This document shows, in pieces, positions 56,817 through 64,000 of a DNA stretch of 64,000 nt (its first letter is position 1; every line of letters begins with the position of its first letter). Under the pieces are notes generated by a model, which was not told the DNA's origin, did no database searches, and was given only the letters and a program-made list of their open reading frames with translations. Made by a program: the position numbers and the translations under genes. Origin of the DNA: Pseudomonas sp. RIT288. GTDB taxonomy: Bacteria; Pseudomonadota; Gammaproteobacteria; Pseudomonadales; Pseudomonadaceae. Where the stretch lies: positions 120,861 to 184,860 of the forward strand of contig NZ_JFYN01000008.1 of assembly GCF_000631985.1 (NCBI RefSeq). The letters run 5' to 3'.

Positions 56817-57764
56817 TTAAGGGCGGGGCTGGATGCTGACCCAATAGGGGTTGTGCCAGGTGACGCGGATCGGCAGTGAGCGCTCCAGCAGCTGCAAAGT
56901 GCGGTCACTGTCGTCCAGCGGATAGAGGCCGCTCAGGCGCAGATCGGCCACTTCGGGACTCAGGTGCAGAATGCCGCGGCGATAGCGGCGCAGGCTGTCG
57001 ATCACTTCGCTCAGCGGCCGGTCGCGCACTTCCAGGCGACCTTGTACCCAGGCGCTTTCCTGGCCGTTGCTGCGCTCCAGAGCCAAAATGTCCCGGGCGT
57101 TGAACAGCAGACTCTCCCCCGCCTCCACCACCTGCCGCGCGCCGCTGGCGGTGACCACTTCAACCTGCGAATGCAGCATCACCAGACGGGTAAAATCGTC
57201 GCTCTGTTGCACGAGGAATTTCGTCCCCAGCGCCCGCATCCGACCGTGCTCGGTCGCGACCACGAACGGCCGCGCAGGATCCTTGGCCACATCCACCAAC
57301 AACTCGCCGGTGCGCACCACCAGCAGACGCTGAACCGCATCGAATTGCGCCACCACCCGTGTACGTGCATTCAGGCTCAGCGCACTGCCATCCGCCAAAA
57401 AGAAATCGCGCCGTTCGCCGGTGCCGGTGGCCAACTCGCCGGCTTCCGGCAGCCAGCCGTAGCGGCGCCCGAGCAGACCGGCCAGCACAGCGATGCCGAG
57501 CACACTCAAGCTGCCACTGACAAAGCGCCGCCGACTCGATGGCGCATTCAGGCTGTGCAGCAGACTGTTGCGCGGCAGCCCGCGCAAGGTCGGGTTGCGC
57601 AGCAGGTTCAGGCCGCCGCCCATTTGTTCGATGATCCGCTGATGGCGCGGATCAGCCGCGCGCCACGCTTCAAATGCCGCGCGCTCGCCAGCGCTGGCCT
57701 CGCCGGACTGCAACAGCGCCATCCACTGCGCCGCCTCATCGATCAGCGCTTCGTCCGGCCTCAT
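56817..57764 (-). CDS. FecR-type anti-sigma factor/sigma regulator
   Basis: This 315-aa single-pass membrane protein has an N-terminal cytoplasmic DUF4880 segment (DEAAQWMALLQSGEASAGERAAFEAWRAADPRHQR in pieces), a membrane helix near 83-100 (LSVLGIAVLAGLLG), a periplasmic FecR domain (FFLADGSALSLNARTRV) and a C-terminal DUF4974-like STN-related part. It would hold the sigma factor encoded upstream until the STN receptor reports its ligand. It overlaps the sigma-factor gene by four bases (ATGA). Confidence 0.93.
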   Translation of the reverse strand: MRPDEALIDEAAQWMALLQSGEASAGERAAFEAWRAADPRHQRIIEQMGGGLNLLRNPTLRGLPRNSLLHSLNAPSSRRRFVSGSLSVLGIAVLAGLLGRRYGWLPEAGELATGTGERRDFFLADGSALSLNARTRVVAQFDAVQRLLVVRTGELLVDVAKDPARPFVVATEHGRMRALGTKFLVQQSDDFTRLVMLHSQVEVVTASGARQVVEAGESLLFNARDILALERSNGQESAWVQGRLEVRDRPLSEVIDSLRRYRRGILHLSPEVADLRLSGLYPLDDSDRTLQLLERSLPIRVTWHNPYWVSIQPRP

Positions 57765-58270
57765 GCCTGCATCGCCTGATAGCAGCGTTTGAACGCCTCG
57801 ACCATGTACTGCTGCACGCGACTGGTGGAAACCCCGAGCCGTTCGCCGATTTCGCTGTAGGTCAAACCGTCAAGCTGATGGAAGAGAAACGCAGCTTTGG
57901 CCTTGGCCGACAAGCCATTGAGCAAGCGATCGACTGCCAGCAGCGCTTCGATCACCAGCGCGCGTTCTTCCGGTGATGGATGCACCGGTTCCGGCGCCAG
58001 CGCCAGGCTTTCCAGATAGGCACGTTCGAGATCCTGGCGGCGCCAGCCTTCATAGACCAGGCGCCGGGCGATGGTGGTCAGCAGTGCCCGTGGTTCACGA
58101 ATGGCGCTCGGGTCCGGCAGGGCCAGCACCCGTAAAAAGGTTTCCGAGGCGATGTCCTGTGCGCTGTGCGGGCAACCCAGCGTACGGCCAACCGCAGCGC
58201 ACAGCCAGCGATAGTCCTTTTGGAACATGTGCCCAATCATCCGGTAATGCGGGTTCTGAACATCACCCAT
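57761..58270 (-). CDS. FecI-type ECF sigma factor
   Basis: This 169-aa sigma-70 family factor has region 2 (MFQKDYRWLCAAVGRTLGCPHSAQDIASETFLRVL) and region 4 with a helix-turn-helix (LDGLTYSEIGERLGVSTSRVQQYM), the FecI pattern. It should direct transcription of the downstream TonB receptor when released by FecR. I took ATG 58270 (MGDVQNPHYR), preceded by GGGAGCAAGG; the frame to 58372 adds a non-homologous extension. I do not see a convincing Fur box upstream, although iron control is usual. Confidence 0.93.
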   Translation of the reverse strand: MGDVQNPHYRMIGHMFQKDYRWLCAAVGRTLGCPHSAQDIASETFLRVLALPDPSAIREPRALLTTIARRLVYEGWRRQDLERAYLESLALAPEPVHPSPEERALVIEALLAVDRLLNGLSAKAKAAFLFHQLDGLTYSEIGERLGVSTSRVQQYMVEAFKRCYQAMQA

Positions 58271-58565
58271 GCCTTGCTCCCTGAAACGGGTCCCACCCGC
58301 TGCGAAAATCCGTGGTTCTGCCGGGATCGTCCGGCTCTTGATCAGGCGCGACTGTGCAATAGCGCTGCGCACATTTGAAGTAATTAAAAATCAGGATAAG
58401 CAAACCTTTGAGAATAAGGCGTTCCGTCGCGGTAGAAATATTGACTGACACAACGTTGACCCTGATCAGTTGCCAGCGCGCAAGCACTCTCTAATCTGCG
58501 CGCTCCATCGAACGCCAAGGACGGCTCACCGGGAGCCCGCGGCTATCCCTTCAAGGAAGAAAACC
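58271..58565. promoter_or_regulatory. Divergent promoter region of the sigma factor and hoxX-like gene
   Basis: This 295-bp gap is moderately AT-rich near 58380-58450. I could not find a clean Fur-box match to GATAATGATAATCATTATC, and see no small RNA signature. Confidence 0.4.
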
Positions 58566-60284
58566 ATGCGATCACTGAAGATTATTCTGCTGTCCTCGGC
58601 CTTCAACGGCTTGACCCAACGCGCCTGGCTGGAACTGCGTCAGGCCGGGCACTCGCCCAGCGTTGTGGTGTTCACCGACGAGGCGTCGGTGTGCGAACAG
58701 ATCGAAAACAGCGGCGCCGATCTGGTGATCTGCCCATTCCTCAAGGATCGCGTGCCGCAGGCGCTGTGGAGCAATGCGCGGCGCCCGGTGGTGATCATTC
58801 ACCCGGGCATCGTCGGCGATCGTGGCGCCAGCGCGCTGGACTGGGCGATCACCCACGAACTGACACGCTGGGGCGTGACTGCCCTGCAAGCGGTGGAAGA
58901 AATGGACGCCGGCCCGGTCTGGGCCACCTGTGAATTCAATCTGCCGTCGGACTTGCGCAAATCCGAGTTGTACAACGGTCGGGTCAGCGATGCGGCGATT
59001 CGCTGTATTCGCGAAGTGGTCGAAAAGTTCATCGAAGGGGTGCAACCGGTCGCACTGGATTACACCGACCCCAAAGTCCGGGGCCGCTTGCAACCGAACA
59101 TGAAGCAGGACGACCGCACCTTCAGCTGGCACGACTGCTCGCGCTTCATCAAACGCTGCATCGACGCTGCAGACGGCCAGCCCGGGGTCTTGGCGAGTCT
59201 GGCCGGCGGGCAGTATTACGTGTACGACGCGCACCTCGATCAGCGCACCGGCATTCCCGGCAAAATCCTCGCCGTACATGACGACGCGGTGCTGGTCGCC
59301 ACCGGCGATCACAGCCTGTGGATCGGCTCGCTGCGGCGCAAACCACTACCCGGCGAAGAGACCTTCAAGCAACCGGCGCGACATGTGCTGGCCGGGCAAC
59401 TGGCAGGCGTGCCAACCCTCGACTGGTCGATTGCCAGCGAGCCGTTCAACGACGAGGCGTATCAGCCGATCCGCTACCGTGAATCCGGGCATGTCGGGGA
59501 GCTGACGTTCGAGTTCTACAACGGCGCGATGAGCACCGAACAGTGCCAGCGCATGGTCGAAGCGTTGCGCTGGGCCAAGTCCCGTGACATCCGCGTGTTG
59601 CTGATCAAGGGTGGGCGCGGCAGTTTTTCCAACGGTGTGCACCTGAACGTGATCCAGGCCGCGCAGGATCCGGGCGCCGAAGCGTGGGCGAATATTCAGG
59701 CGATCGACGATGTCTGCGCCGAGCTGCTCAGCGCGCAGCAACTGGTGGTCAGCGGCGTGACCGGCAATGCCGGGGCTGGCGGCGTGATGCTCGCACTGGC
59801 CGCTGACATCGTGTTTGCCCGGGCCGACGTCGTGCTCAATCCACATTACAAGAGCATGGGCCTGTATGGCTCGGAATACTGGACCTACAGCCTGCCCCGC
59901 GCCGTCGGCCCGGCGATGGCCGAGCAACTGACCCAGGCCTGTCTGCCGGTCAGCGTCACGCAGGCGCTGCAACTGGGCATGGTCCAGGAAATCGGCCCGC
60001 GCTGCCCGGATGAGTTTTCCTTGTGGCTGCTGCAACGGGCCAACGCGGCACTGACCGATCCGACCTATGCCGCCGTGCGTGAACGCAAGTTGCGCGTGGA
60101 TCAGGTGCTGATCGAGCAATGCCGGGAAAGCGAGCTGCAGGAAATGCAGGAAGACATGCTCTACAACCGCAACCAGTTTGCCGAGAAGTGCCGTAATTTC
60201 GTCTACAAGCGCAAAGCCTGCGGCACGCCGGCGCGGCTGGTGGAAGACTGGGCGCGGGTGCGCAAGGTTGAGTGGGCGGGCTGA
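58566..60284 (+). CDS. hoxX: HoxX/HypX-like formyltransferase-crotonase fusion
   Basis: This 572-aa protein combines an N-terminal formyl-tetrahydrofolate-binding domain (residues 1-280) with a C-terminal enoyl-CoA hydratase fold (310-572). The formyltransferase His79 (VIIHPGIVGDRG) and Asp114 (EEMDAGPV) are in place. The crotonase part has GGRGSFSNGVHLN and GNAGAGGVMLALAAD. In hydrogenase-containing bacteria HypX makes CO from formyl-THF for the NiFe site. No hydrogenase or hyp gene is visible here, so a different use of the formyl group is possible. AAGGAAG precedes ATG 58566. It is divergent from the FecI-type gene. Confidence 0.88.
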   Translation: MRSLKIILLSSAFNGLTQRAWLELRQAGHSPSVVVFTDEASVCEQIENSGADLVICPFLKDRVPQALWSNARRPVVIIHPGIVGDRGASALDWAITHELTRWGVTALQAVEEMDAGPVWATCEFNLPSDLRKSELYNGRVSDAAIRCIREVVEKFIEGVQPVALDYTDPKVRGRLQPNMKQDDRTFSWHDCSRFIKRCIDAADGQPGVLASLAGGQYYVYDAHLDQRTGIPGKILAVHDDAVLVATGDHSLWIGSLRRKPLPGEETFKQPARHVLAGQLAGVPTLDWSIASEPFNDEAYQPIRYRESGHVGELTFEFYNGAMSTEQCQRMVEALRWAKSRDIRVLLIKGGRGSFSNGVHLNVIQAAQDPGAEAWANIQAIDDVCAELLSAQQLVVSGVTGNAGAGGVMLALAADIVFARADVVLNPHYKSMGLYGSEYWTYSLPRAVGPAMAEQLTQACLPVSVTQALQLGMVQEIGPRCPDEFSLWLLQRANAALTDPTYAAVRERKLRVDQVLIEQCRESELQEMQEDMLYNRNQFAEKCRNFVYKRKACGTPARLVEDWARVRKVEWAG

Positions 60285-60345
60285 GCTTCACCGCAGACCA
60301 GCGATGGCGGTGGGTCAGGCGGCACTGTTTTTGGCAGGCAGACCG

Positions 60346-60438
60346 CAATCGCGAGCAGGCTCACTCCTACAGGGTTTGTGTCGTTCGCGAAATCGATGGC
60401 CACCGCAGAACCTTGTAGGAGTGAGCCTGCTCGCGATG
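60346..60438. repeat. REP doublet
   Basis: CAATCGCGAGCAGGCTCACT and AGTGAGCCTGCTCGCGAT are inverted arms around about 55 bp, between the hoxX-like and LysR genes. Confidence 0.85.
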
Positions 60439-60499
60439 AACGATGACGCGGTGACGAGCCGGCACTTACAATGCCCGCACCTCAGACATCGGCCCGCCC

Positions 60500-61363
60500 A
60501 TGGACATCGACCTCGCCCGTACCTTTCTGGAAATCGTCCGTCACGGCAGTCTTGCCGCCGCGGCGCAGAAGCTGTTCGTCACGCAGACGGCGATCACCGC
60601 CCGGGTGCAGAAACTCGAAAGTCAGCTGGGCAGTACGCTGTTCGTGCGCAACCGCGCCGGGGCGAAACTGACCGCCAATGGTGAGGCCTTCGTGGTCTAC
60701 GCCAATCAACTGGTGCAGACCTGGGAAGCCGCGCGCCGCGACCTGCCGTTGCTGGATGGCTATCACAACGTGCTGCACATCGGCGGTGAAGTCAGCCTGT
60801 GCAACCCATTGATGCTCAGTTGGGCCGCCGAACTGCGCGAGAAAATTCCCGGGCATGCCCTGCGCATGGAAATCCGCGACGGCGAAAACCTGTTGCGCCA
60901 GCTCGAACTCGGCGTGCTTGATGCTGCGCTGGTCTATCAGCCGGAGTACTGGCCGGGTCTGCAGGTCGAGCAGGTGCTGGAAGAAAAACTGATTCTGGTG
61001 CGTGCGCCGAACCGCCCGGATCCCTACGTCTACATCGACTGGGGGCCGGATTTCCGTCGTCAGCACGACGCCGCCCTGCCGGACAAGGCCAAAGCCGCAC
61101 TGAGCTTCAACCTTGGCCCGCTGGCCCTGCAATACATCCTCGAACATGGCGGCAGCGGCTACTTCCGTACCCGCGTGGTGCGCAGCTATCTGGAAACCGG
61201 CGCACTGGAAGCGGTCACCAAAGCCCCGGAATTCGGCTATCCAACCTATCTGGTGTATGCCCGCGAACGCGACTCGGCGACGCTGCAACAGGCGTTCGAT
61301 CTGCTGCGCCAGGTGATCGCCACCGATGACGACTGGTCGCAACGCTGGAACCCGTTGAGCTGA
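60500..61363 (+). CDS. LysR-family transcriptional regulator
   Basis: This 287-aa regulator has the LysR helix-turn-helix at residues 15-40 (GSLAAAAQKLFVTQTAITARVQKLE) and a two-lobed effector-binding domain. The first helix (MDIDLARTFLEIVRHGS) is typical. Its closest-looking group is HdfR-like, but the effector is unknown. The ATG at 60500 begins the conserved domain. It lies between the hoxX-like gene and the hydroxylase operon, all rightward, and may control either. Confidence 0.9.
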   Translation: MDIDLARTFLEIVRHGSLAAAAQKLFVTQTAITARVQKLESQLGSTLFVRNRAGAKLTANGEAFVVYANQLVQTWEAARRDLPLLDGYHNVLHIGGEVSLCNPLMLSWAAELREKIPGHALRMEIRDGENLLRQLELGVLDAALVYQPEYWPGLQVEQVLEEKLILVRAPNRPDPYVYIDWGPDFRRQHDAALPDKAKAALSFNLGPLALQYILEHGGSGYFRTRVVRSYLETGALEAVTKAPEFGYPTYLVYARERDSATLQQAFDLLRQVIATDDDWSQRWNPLS

Positions 61364-61475
61364 GTCGGCCGCTTTAGACCGGAGCATGGCGCAAGTGACC
61401 TCAAGGTGCGGGCTGCACAAACGGCCGGATCGGCTAATCTGCCGGGTATAACAACAATACCCATAGGTGAGCGCA

Positions 61476-62621
61476 GTGAGGCAGACCACCGAGGCATTCC
61501 GCAGTCGCTATCGTGCGGCCATTCATCCGCTATACAACCCGTGGCTGCACGGCGCCTTCGTGCTGCTGTTCGGCGTGCTGGCGATCGGCGCTTTCTGGAG
61601 CAGCGTGTATCAGGTGCAGCCGCTGGAATGGCTGAGCGTGCCGCTGACCCTGCTGTTGTTCAACTTTGGCGTGTACATGGTCCATCGCCATCTCGGCCAT
61701 CACAAAAAGACGTTCGCCAAACTGTTCTACGCCCGGCATGCCGGCGACCATCACAGCTTTTTCACCCCCGGCCACATGACTTATGACGGCGCCCGCGACT
61801 GGCGGGTGATTCTGTTTCCGGCCTGGCTGATTGTCGTGCATACGCTGGTTTTCACCCTGCCGCTGTGGTGGCTGCTCGCGCAGTTCAACGCCAATGTCGC
61901 CGGGCTGTTCGGCGGCTGCATGGTCTTGGGTTATCTGACCTACGAGGTGTTTCACGCCTGCGAGCATTTGCCACCGAACAACTTGCTGACCCGCCTGCCG
62001 TGGATCCGCCAGATGCGTCATCTGCACGAACTGCATCACCGCCGCGAGCGCATGCAGGAGCGAAATTTCAATATCGTTTTTCCGCTGATGGACTACCTGT
62101 TCGGCACCCTGTACTGGGAGCCGCAACCCACCCCGTTGCGCTATTCGAGATCGCCCATGACCCGCATGCAGCACCAGATCGATATCGCCGGCGAACCGGT
62201 CGCCGTGCTCCGCTACGCCGCCAGCGTCAACCACTGGCCCGAGTGGCACCCGTCGTCGCTGAAAATCAACGGCCCACAAGGCCCGCTGCATGCCGGCGCG
62301 CGTTTCGAAGAAGACATTCATGCCGGCGGGCGCGCCGGCCATTTGCGCTGGGAGGTCACCGAGTATCTGCCCGGTCGCCGCTGGTGCGCCCGGGCGCGGG
62401 GCGATCATGGCTTGTCGCTGCTGCTGAGCTACGAGTGCACGGCGCAAGGTGACGGTACGCGGTTCGTGCGCACCCTGGATTATCAGTTCGAGGGGCTGGG
62501 CATGCGACTGGCCAATCTACTGCTGCTCAAGCGCCGCATCGAACGTGAATCGGCGACCTCGATGCAGGCCCTGCGCGACATGGCGCTCAGGCACCTGACG
62601 CTGACGGGGCACCTTTCATGA
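61476..62621 (+). CDS. Fatty-acid hydroxylase/sterol desaturase fused to an SRPBCC domain
   Basis: This 381-aa protein has an N-terminal di-iron membrane hydroxylase domain (residues 15-235) with the His clusters HRHLGHH, HAGDHHSFF, HACEH and HELHH. The C-terminal SRPBCC (polyketide cyclase-like) domain (about 240-360) begins QIDIAGEPVAVLRYAASVNHWPEWHP. Such a fusion would place a lipid-binding pocket next to the hydroxylase. I chose GTG 61476, as AGGTGAG sits six bases before it; GTG 61467 is the alternative and has no ribosome binding site. The stop overlaps the next gene by four bases. The substrate is unknown. Confidence 0.82.
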   Translation: MRQTTEAFRSRYRAAIHPLYNPWLHGAFVLLFGVLAIGAFWSSVYQVQPLEWLSVPLTLLLFNFGVYMVHRHLGHHKKTFAKLFYARHAGDHHSFFTPGHMTYDGARDWRVILFPAWLIVVHTLVFTLPLWWLLAQFNANVAGLFGGCMVLGYLTYEVFHACEHLPPNNLLTRLPWIRQMRHLHELHHRRERMQERNFNIVFPLMDYLFGTLYWEPQPTPLRYSRSPMTRMQHQIDIAGEPVAVLRYAASVNHWPEWHPSSLKINGPQGPLHAGARFEEDIHAGGRAGHLRWEVTEYLPGRRWCARARGDHGLSLLLSYECTAQGDGTRFVRTLDYQFEGLGMRLANLLLLKRRIERESATSMQALRDMALRHLTLTGHLS

Positions 62622-63688
62622 AGCGCCTGCTGTTACTGCTGGTTATCCTCGTCATCGCGTTTCTGCTGCTGATGCCGACCAAGGTGCAGCCGGTGGCGTG
62701 GAAGCCGCCAGCAGCACCGTCGCTGAGCGCAGGTCCGTACGCGGAAAACCAGCGGCTCAAGGCTGCCGAGCAGGTTGGCCCGAGCGACATCGACGGCCCC
62801 GAGGCACTGCTGCTGGAAGGCGACTTCCTGATCACCGGGCTGCATGACGGACGATTGATCCGCACCAGCCTTGACGGCAAGGCGCGCCAAGTCCTGAGCG
62901 ACACCGGCGGCCGGCCGCTGGGTCTGGCGCGGCATCCCAACGGTTTACTGGTGATCGCCGATGGCATCAAAGGTCTGCTGTCGCTCGATGCCCAGGGCCA
63001 GTTGATCCCTCTGACCACCGAGGCCAACGGTGTGCCTTTCGGTTTCACTGACGATGTGGCGATCGACAAGTCCGGGCACTACGCCTATTTCAGCGATGCC
63101 AGCAGCCGTTGGGGTTACGGCCATGACGGTGAGGCGATCATTGAGCATGGCGGTGACGGGCGCCTGCTGCGCTATGACTTTCAGACCGGCAAGACCAGCG
63201 TGCTGCTGGACAAACTGCAGTTTGCCAACGGCGTGACCCTCGGCCCGGATGACGCTTATGTGCTGGTCAACGAAACCGGCGCCTACCGCATCAGCCGTTA
63301 CTGGCTGACGGGGCCCAAGGCCGGCACCCATGACCTGTTCATCGACAACCTGCCCGGCCTGCCCGACAACCTCGCCTTCAATGACAGCAACCGCTTCTGG
63401 GTCGCGCTGTACGCACCGCGCAGTGCCTTGCTCGACGGCACCGCCGGGCATCCGAGGGTGCGCAAGATGATCGTGCGCGCGCTGACGGTGTTGCCGAAAC
63501 CGGTAGAGAAGCGCGGGTTTGTCCTGGGGCTGGACCTTGAGGGCAAGGTAATCGCCAATCTGCAGGACGCCAGCAGCGGCAATTACTCGCCGATTACCAC
63601 GGCGCGGGAGTATGGGGACTGGTTGTATCTGGGGTCACTCAAGGCGACCCACATGGCACGGTTGCCGTTGGCGGAGGCGTTGAAGTGA
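62618..63688 (+). CDS. Strictosidine synthase/SMP-30-like beta-propeller protein
   Basis: This 356-aa protein has an N-terminal membrane anchor or signal (MKRLLLLLVILVIAFLLLMP) and a six-bladed propeller. Landmarks are DGPEALLLEGDFLITGLHDGRLIR, DDVAIDKSGHYAYFSDASS and FANGVTLGPDDAYVLVNETGAYRISRYWL, a pattern shared with strictosidine-synthase-like and APMAP proteins, many of which are esterases or lactonases. It would face the periplasm. The ATGA overlap couples it to the hydroxylase fusion, so both likely act on one lipid-like substrate. Confidence 0.85.
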   Translation: MKRLLLLLVILVIAFLLLMPTKVQPVAWKPPAAPSLSAGPYAENQRLKAAEQVGPSDIDGPEALLLEGDFLITGLHDGRLIRTSLDGKARQVLSDTGGRPLGLARHPNGLLVIADGIKGLLSLDAQGQLIPLTTEANGVPFGFTDDVAIDKSGHYAYFSDASSRWGYGHDGEAIIEHGGDGRLLRYDFQTGKTSVLLDKLQFANGVTLGPDDAYVLVNETGAYRISRYWLTGPKAGTHDLFIDNLPGLPDNLAFNDSNRFWVALYAPRSALLDGTAGHPRVRKMIVRALTVLPKPVEKRGFVLGLDLEGKVIANLQDASSGNYSPITTAREYGDWLYLGSLKATHMARLPLAEALK

Positions 63689-63714
63689 GCCTGCTGGTTT
63701 TGTGTCAAATCAAC

Positions 63715-64000
63715 TGACGTCATCGCGAGCAGGCTCACTCCTACAGTGACCGCATTCCTCCTGTAGGAGTGAGCCTGCTAGCGATAGCGGTGTGTCAAGC
63801 CACGATGATGTTGAATGTGCAGGCCTCTTCGCGAGCAGGTTCGTTCCCACGGTTGAAAGGTAATCCTCCTGTAGGAGAGAGCCTGCTCGCGATAGCGGTG
63901 TGTCAAGCCACGATGATGTTGTATGTGCAGGCCTCTTCGCGAGCAGGTTCGTTCCCACAGTTGAAAGGTAATCCTCCTGTAGGAGCGAGCCTGCTCGCGA
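63715..64000. repeat. REP doublets in a 108-bp tandem repeat running off the window
   Basis: GCGATAGCGGTGTGTCAAGC starts at 63781 and 63889, and GCGA at 63997 begins a third unit, a 108-bp period. Each unit has a pair of inverted REP cores (CTTCGCGAGCAGGTTCGTTC and GAGCCTGCTCGCGA). A separate REP doublet precedes the array at 63721-63785. No gene is seen in the last 312 bp. Confidence 0.9.

Noticed and set aside
58380..58450. Possible Fur box upstream of the FecI-type gene
   Set aside because: Only loose AT-rich similarity; no good match to the 19-bp consensus.
63715..64000. Possible CRISPR array
   Set aside because: The repeats are 108-bp adjoining units with REP cores, not short repeats with unique spacers; no cas genes are present. 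The same applies to the arrays at 5826 and 13350.

Overview
This 64 kb window is a stretch of chromosome from a Pseudomonas, most likely of the P. fluorescens group. The grounds are the high-GC coding bias, the gene set (cti, DUF2970, yej-type transporter, FecI/FecR systems, very large LRR-NEL proteins) and many intergenic repeats of two kinds: REP doublets built on a GCGAGCAGGCTCGC core, and long hairpins built on GTAGGAGCTGC...GATCTTTTGATC. I see no rRNA, tRNA, CRISPR array, insertion sequence or prophage.

Layout. Positions 1-6270 hold the end of an amino-acid ABC transporter, a thioredoxin-like protein, a TerC/CBS membrane protein and a phospholipase D-like protein, followed by a four-copy 102-bp tandem array. 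Positions 6268-16913 are a cobalamin region. A leftward arm (cobW, cobN, chlD) sits behind one B12 riboswitch. A rightward arm (cbtB, cbtA, cobE, cobM) sits behind a second. Between the two riboswitches lie two inverted copies of a Pseudomonas repeat element. The most interesting signal is at the chlD ATPase/VWA junction: the slippery heptamer A AAA AAG, the in-frame stop directly after it, and a 14-bp stem-loop five bases downstream. This is the arrangement expected for programmed -1 frameshifting that makes a short (ChlI-like) and a long (ChlD) chelatase subunit from one gene. In addition, cobN carries a complete 96-bp REP doublet inserted in frame.

Positions 17083-25093 hold nfuA, an acyltransferase, the fatty-acid cis/trans isomerase cti and, divergently, B12-dependent metH. 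Positions 25144-41141 are dominated by two giant leucine-rich-repeat proteins with a dermonecrotic-toxin-like N-terminus and a NEL-type E3 ubiquitin ligase C-terminus (2338 and 1606 aa). They flank a DUF2970 gene, an orphan periplasmic binding protein, a 37-aa membrane protein and the cysI-DUF934 sulfite reduction pair. The larger protein has three LRR modules and an intact catalytic Cys. The smaller has one module, and its catalytic Cys is replaced by Ser.

Positions 41329-49317 hold sohB, a histidine-phosphatase-like gene, an SCP2 protein and a yejABEF-type peptide ABC importer. Positions 49678-58270 form a leftward iron/peptide-uptake locus: FecI-type sigma factor, FecR anti-sigma factor, TonB receptor with STN signalling domain, and a second TonB receptor. 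A Xre-RES toxin-antitoxin pair lies between the two receptors. Positions 58566-63688 hold a HoxX/HypX-like protein (no hydrogenase genes visible), a LysR regulator, and a two-gene operon of a fatty-acid-hydroxylase/SRPBCC fusion and a strictosidine-synthase-like protein. The window ends in a REP-containing 108-bp tandem repeat.
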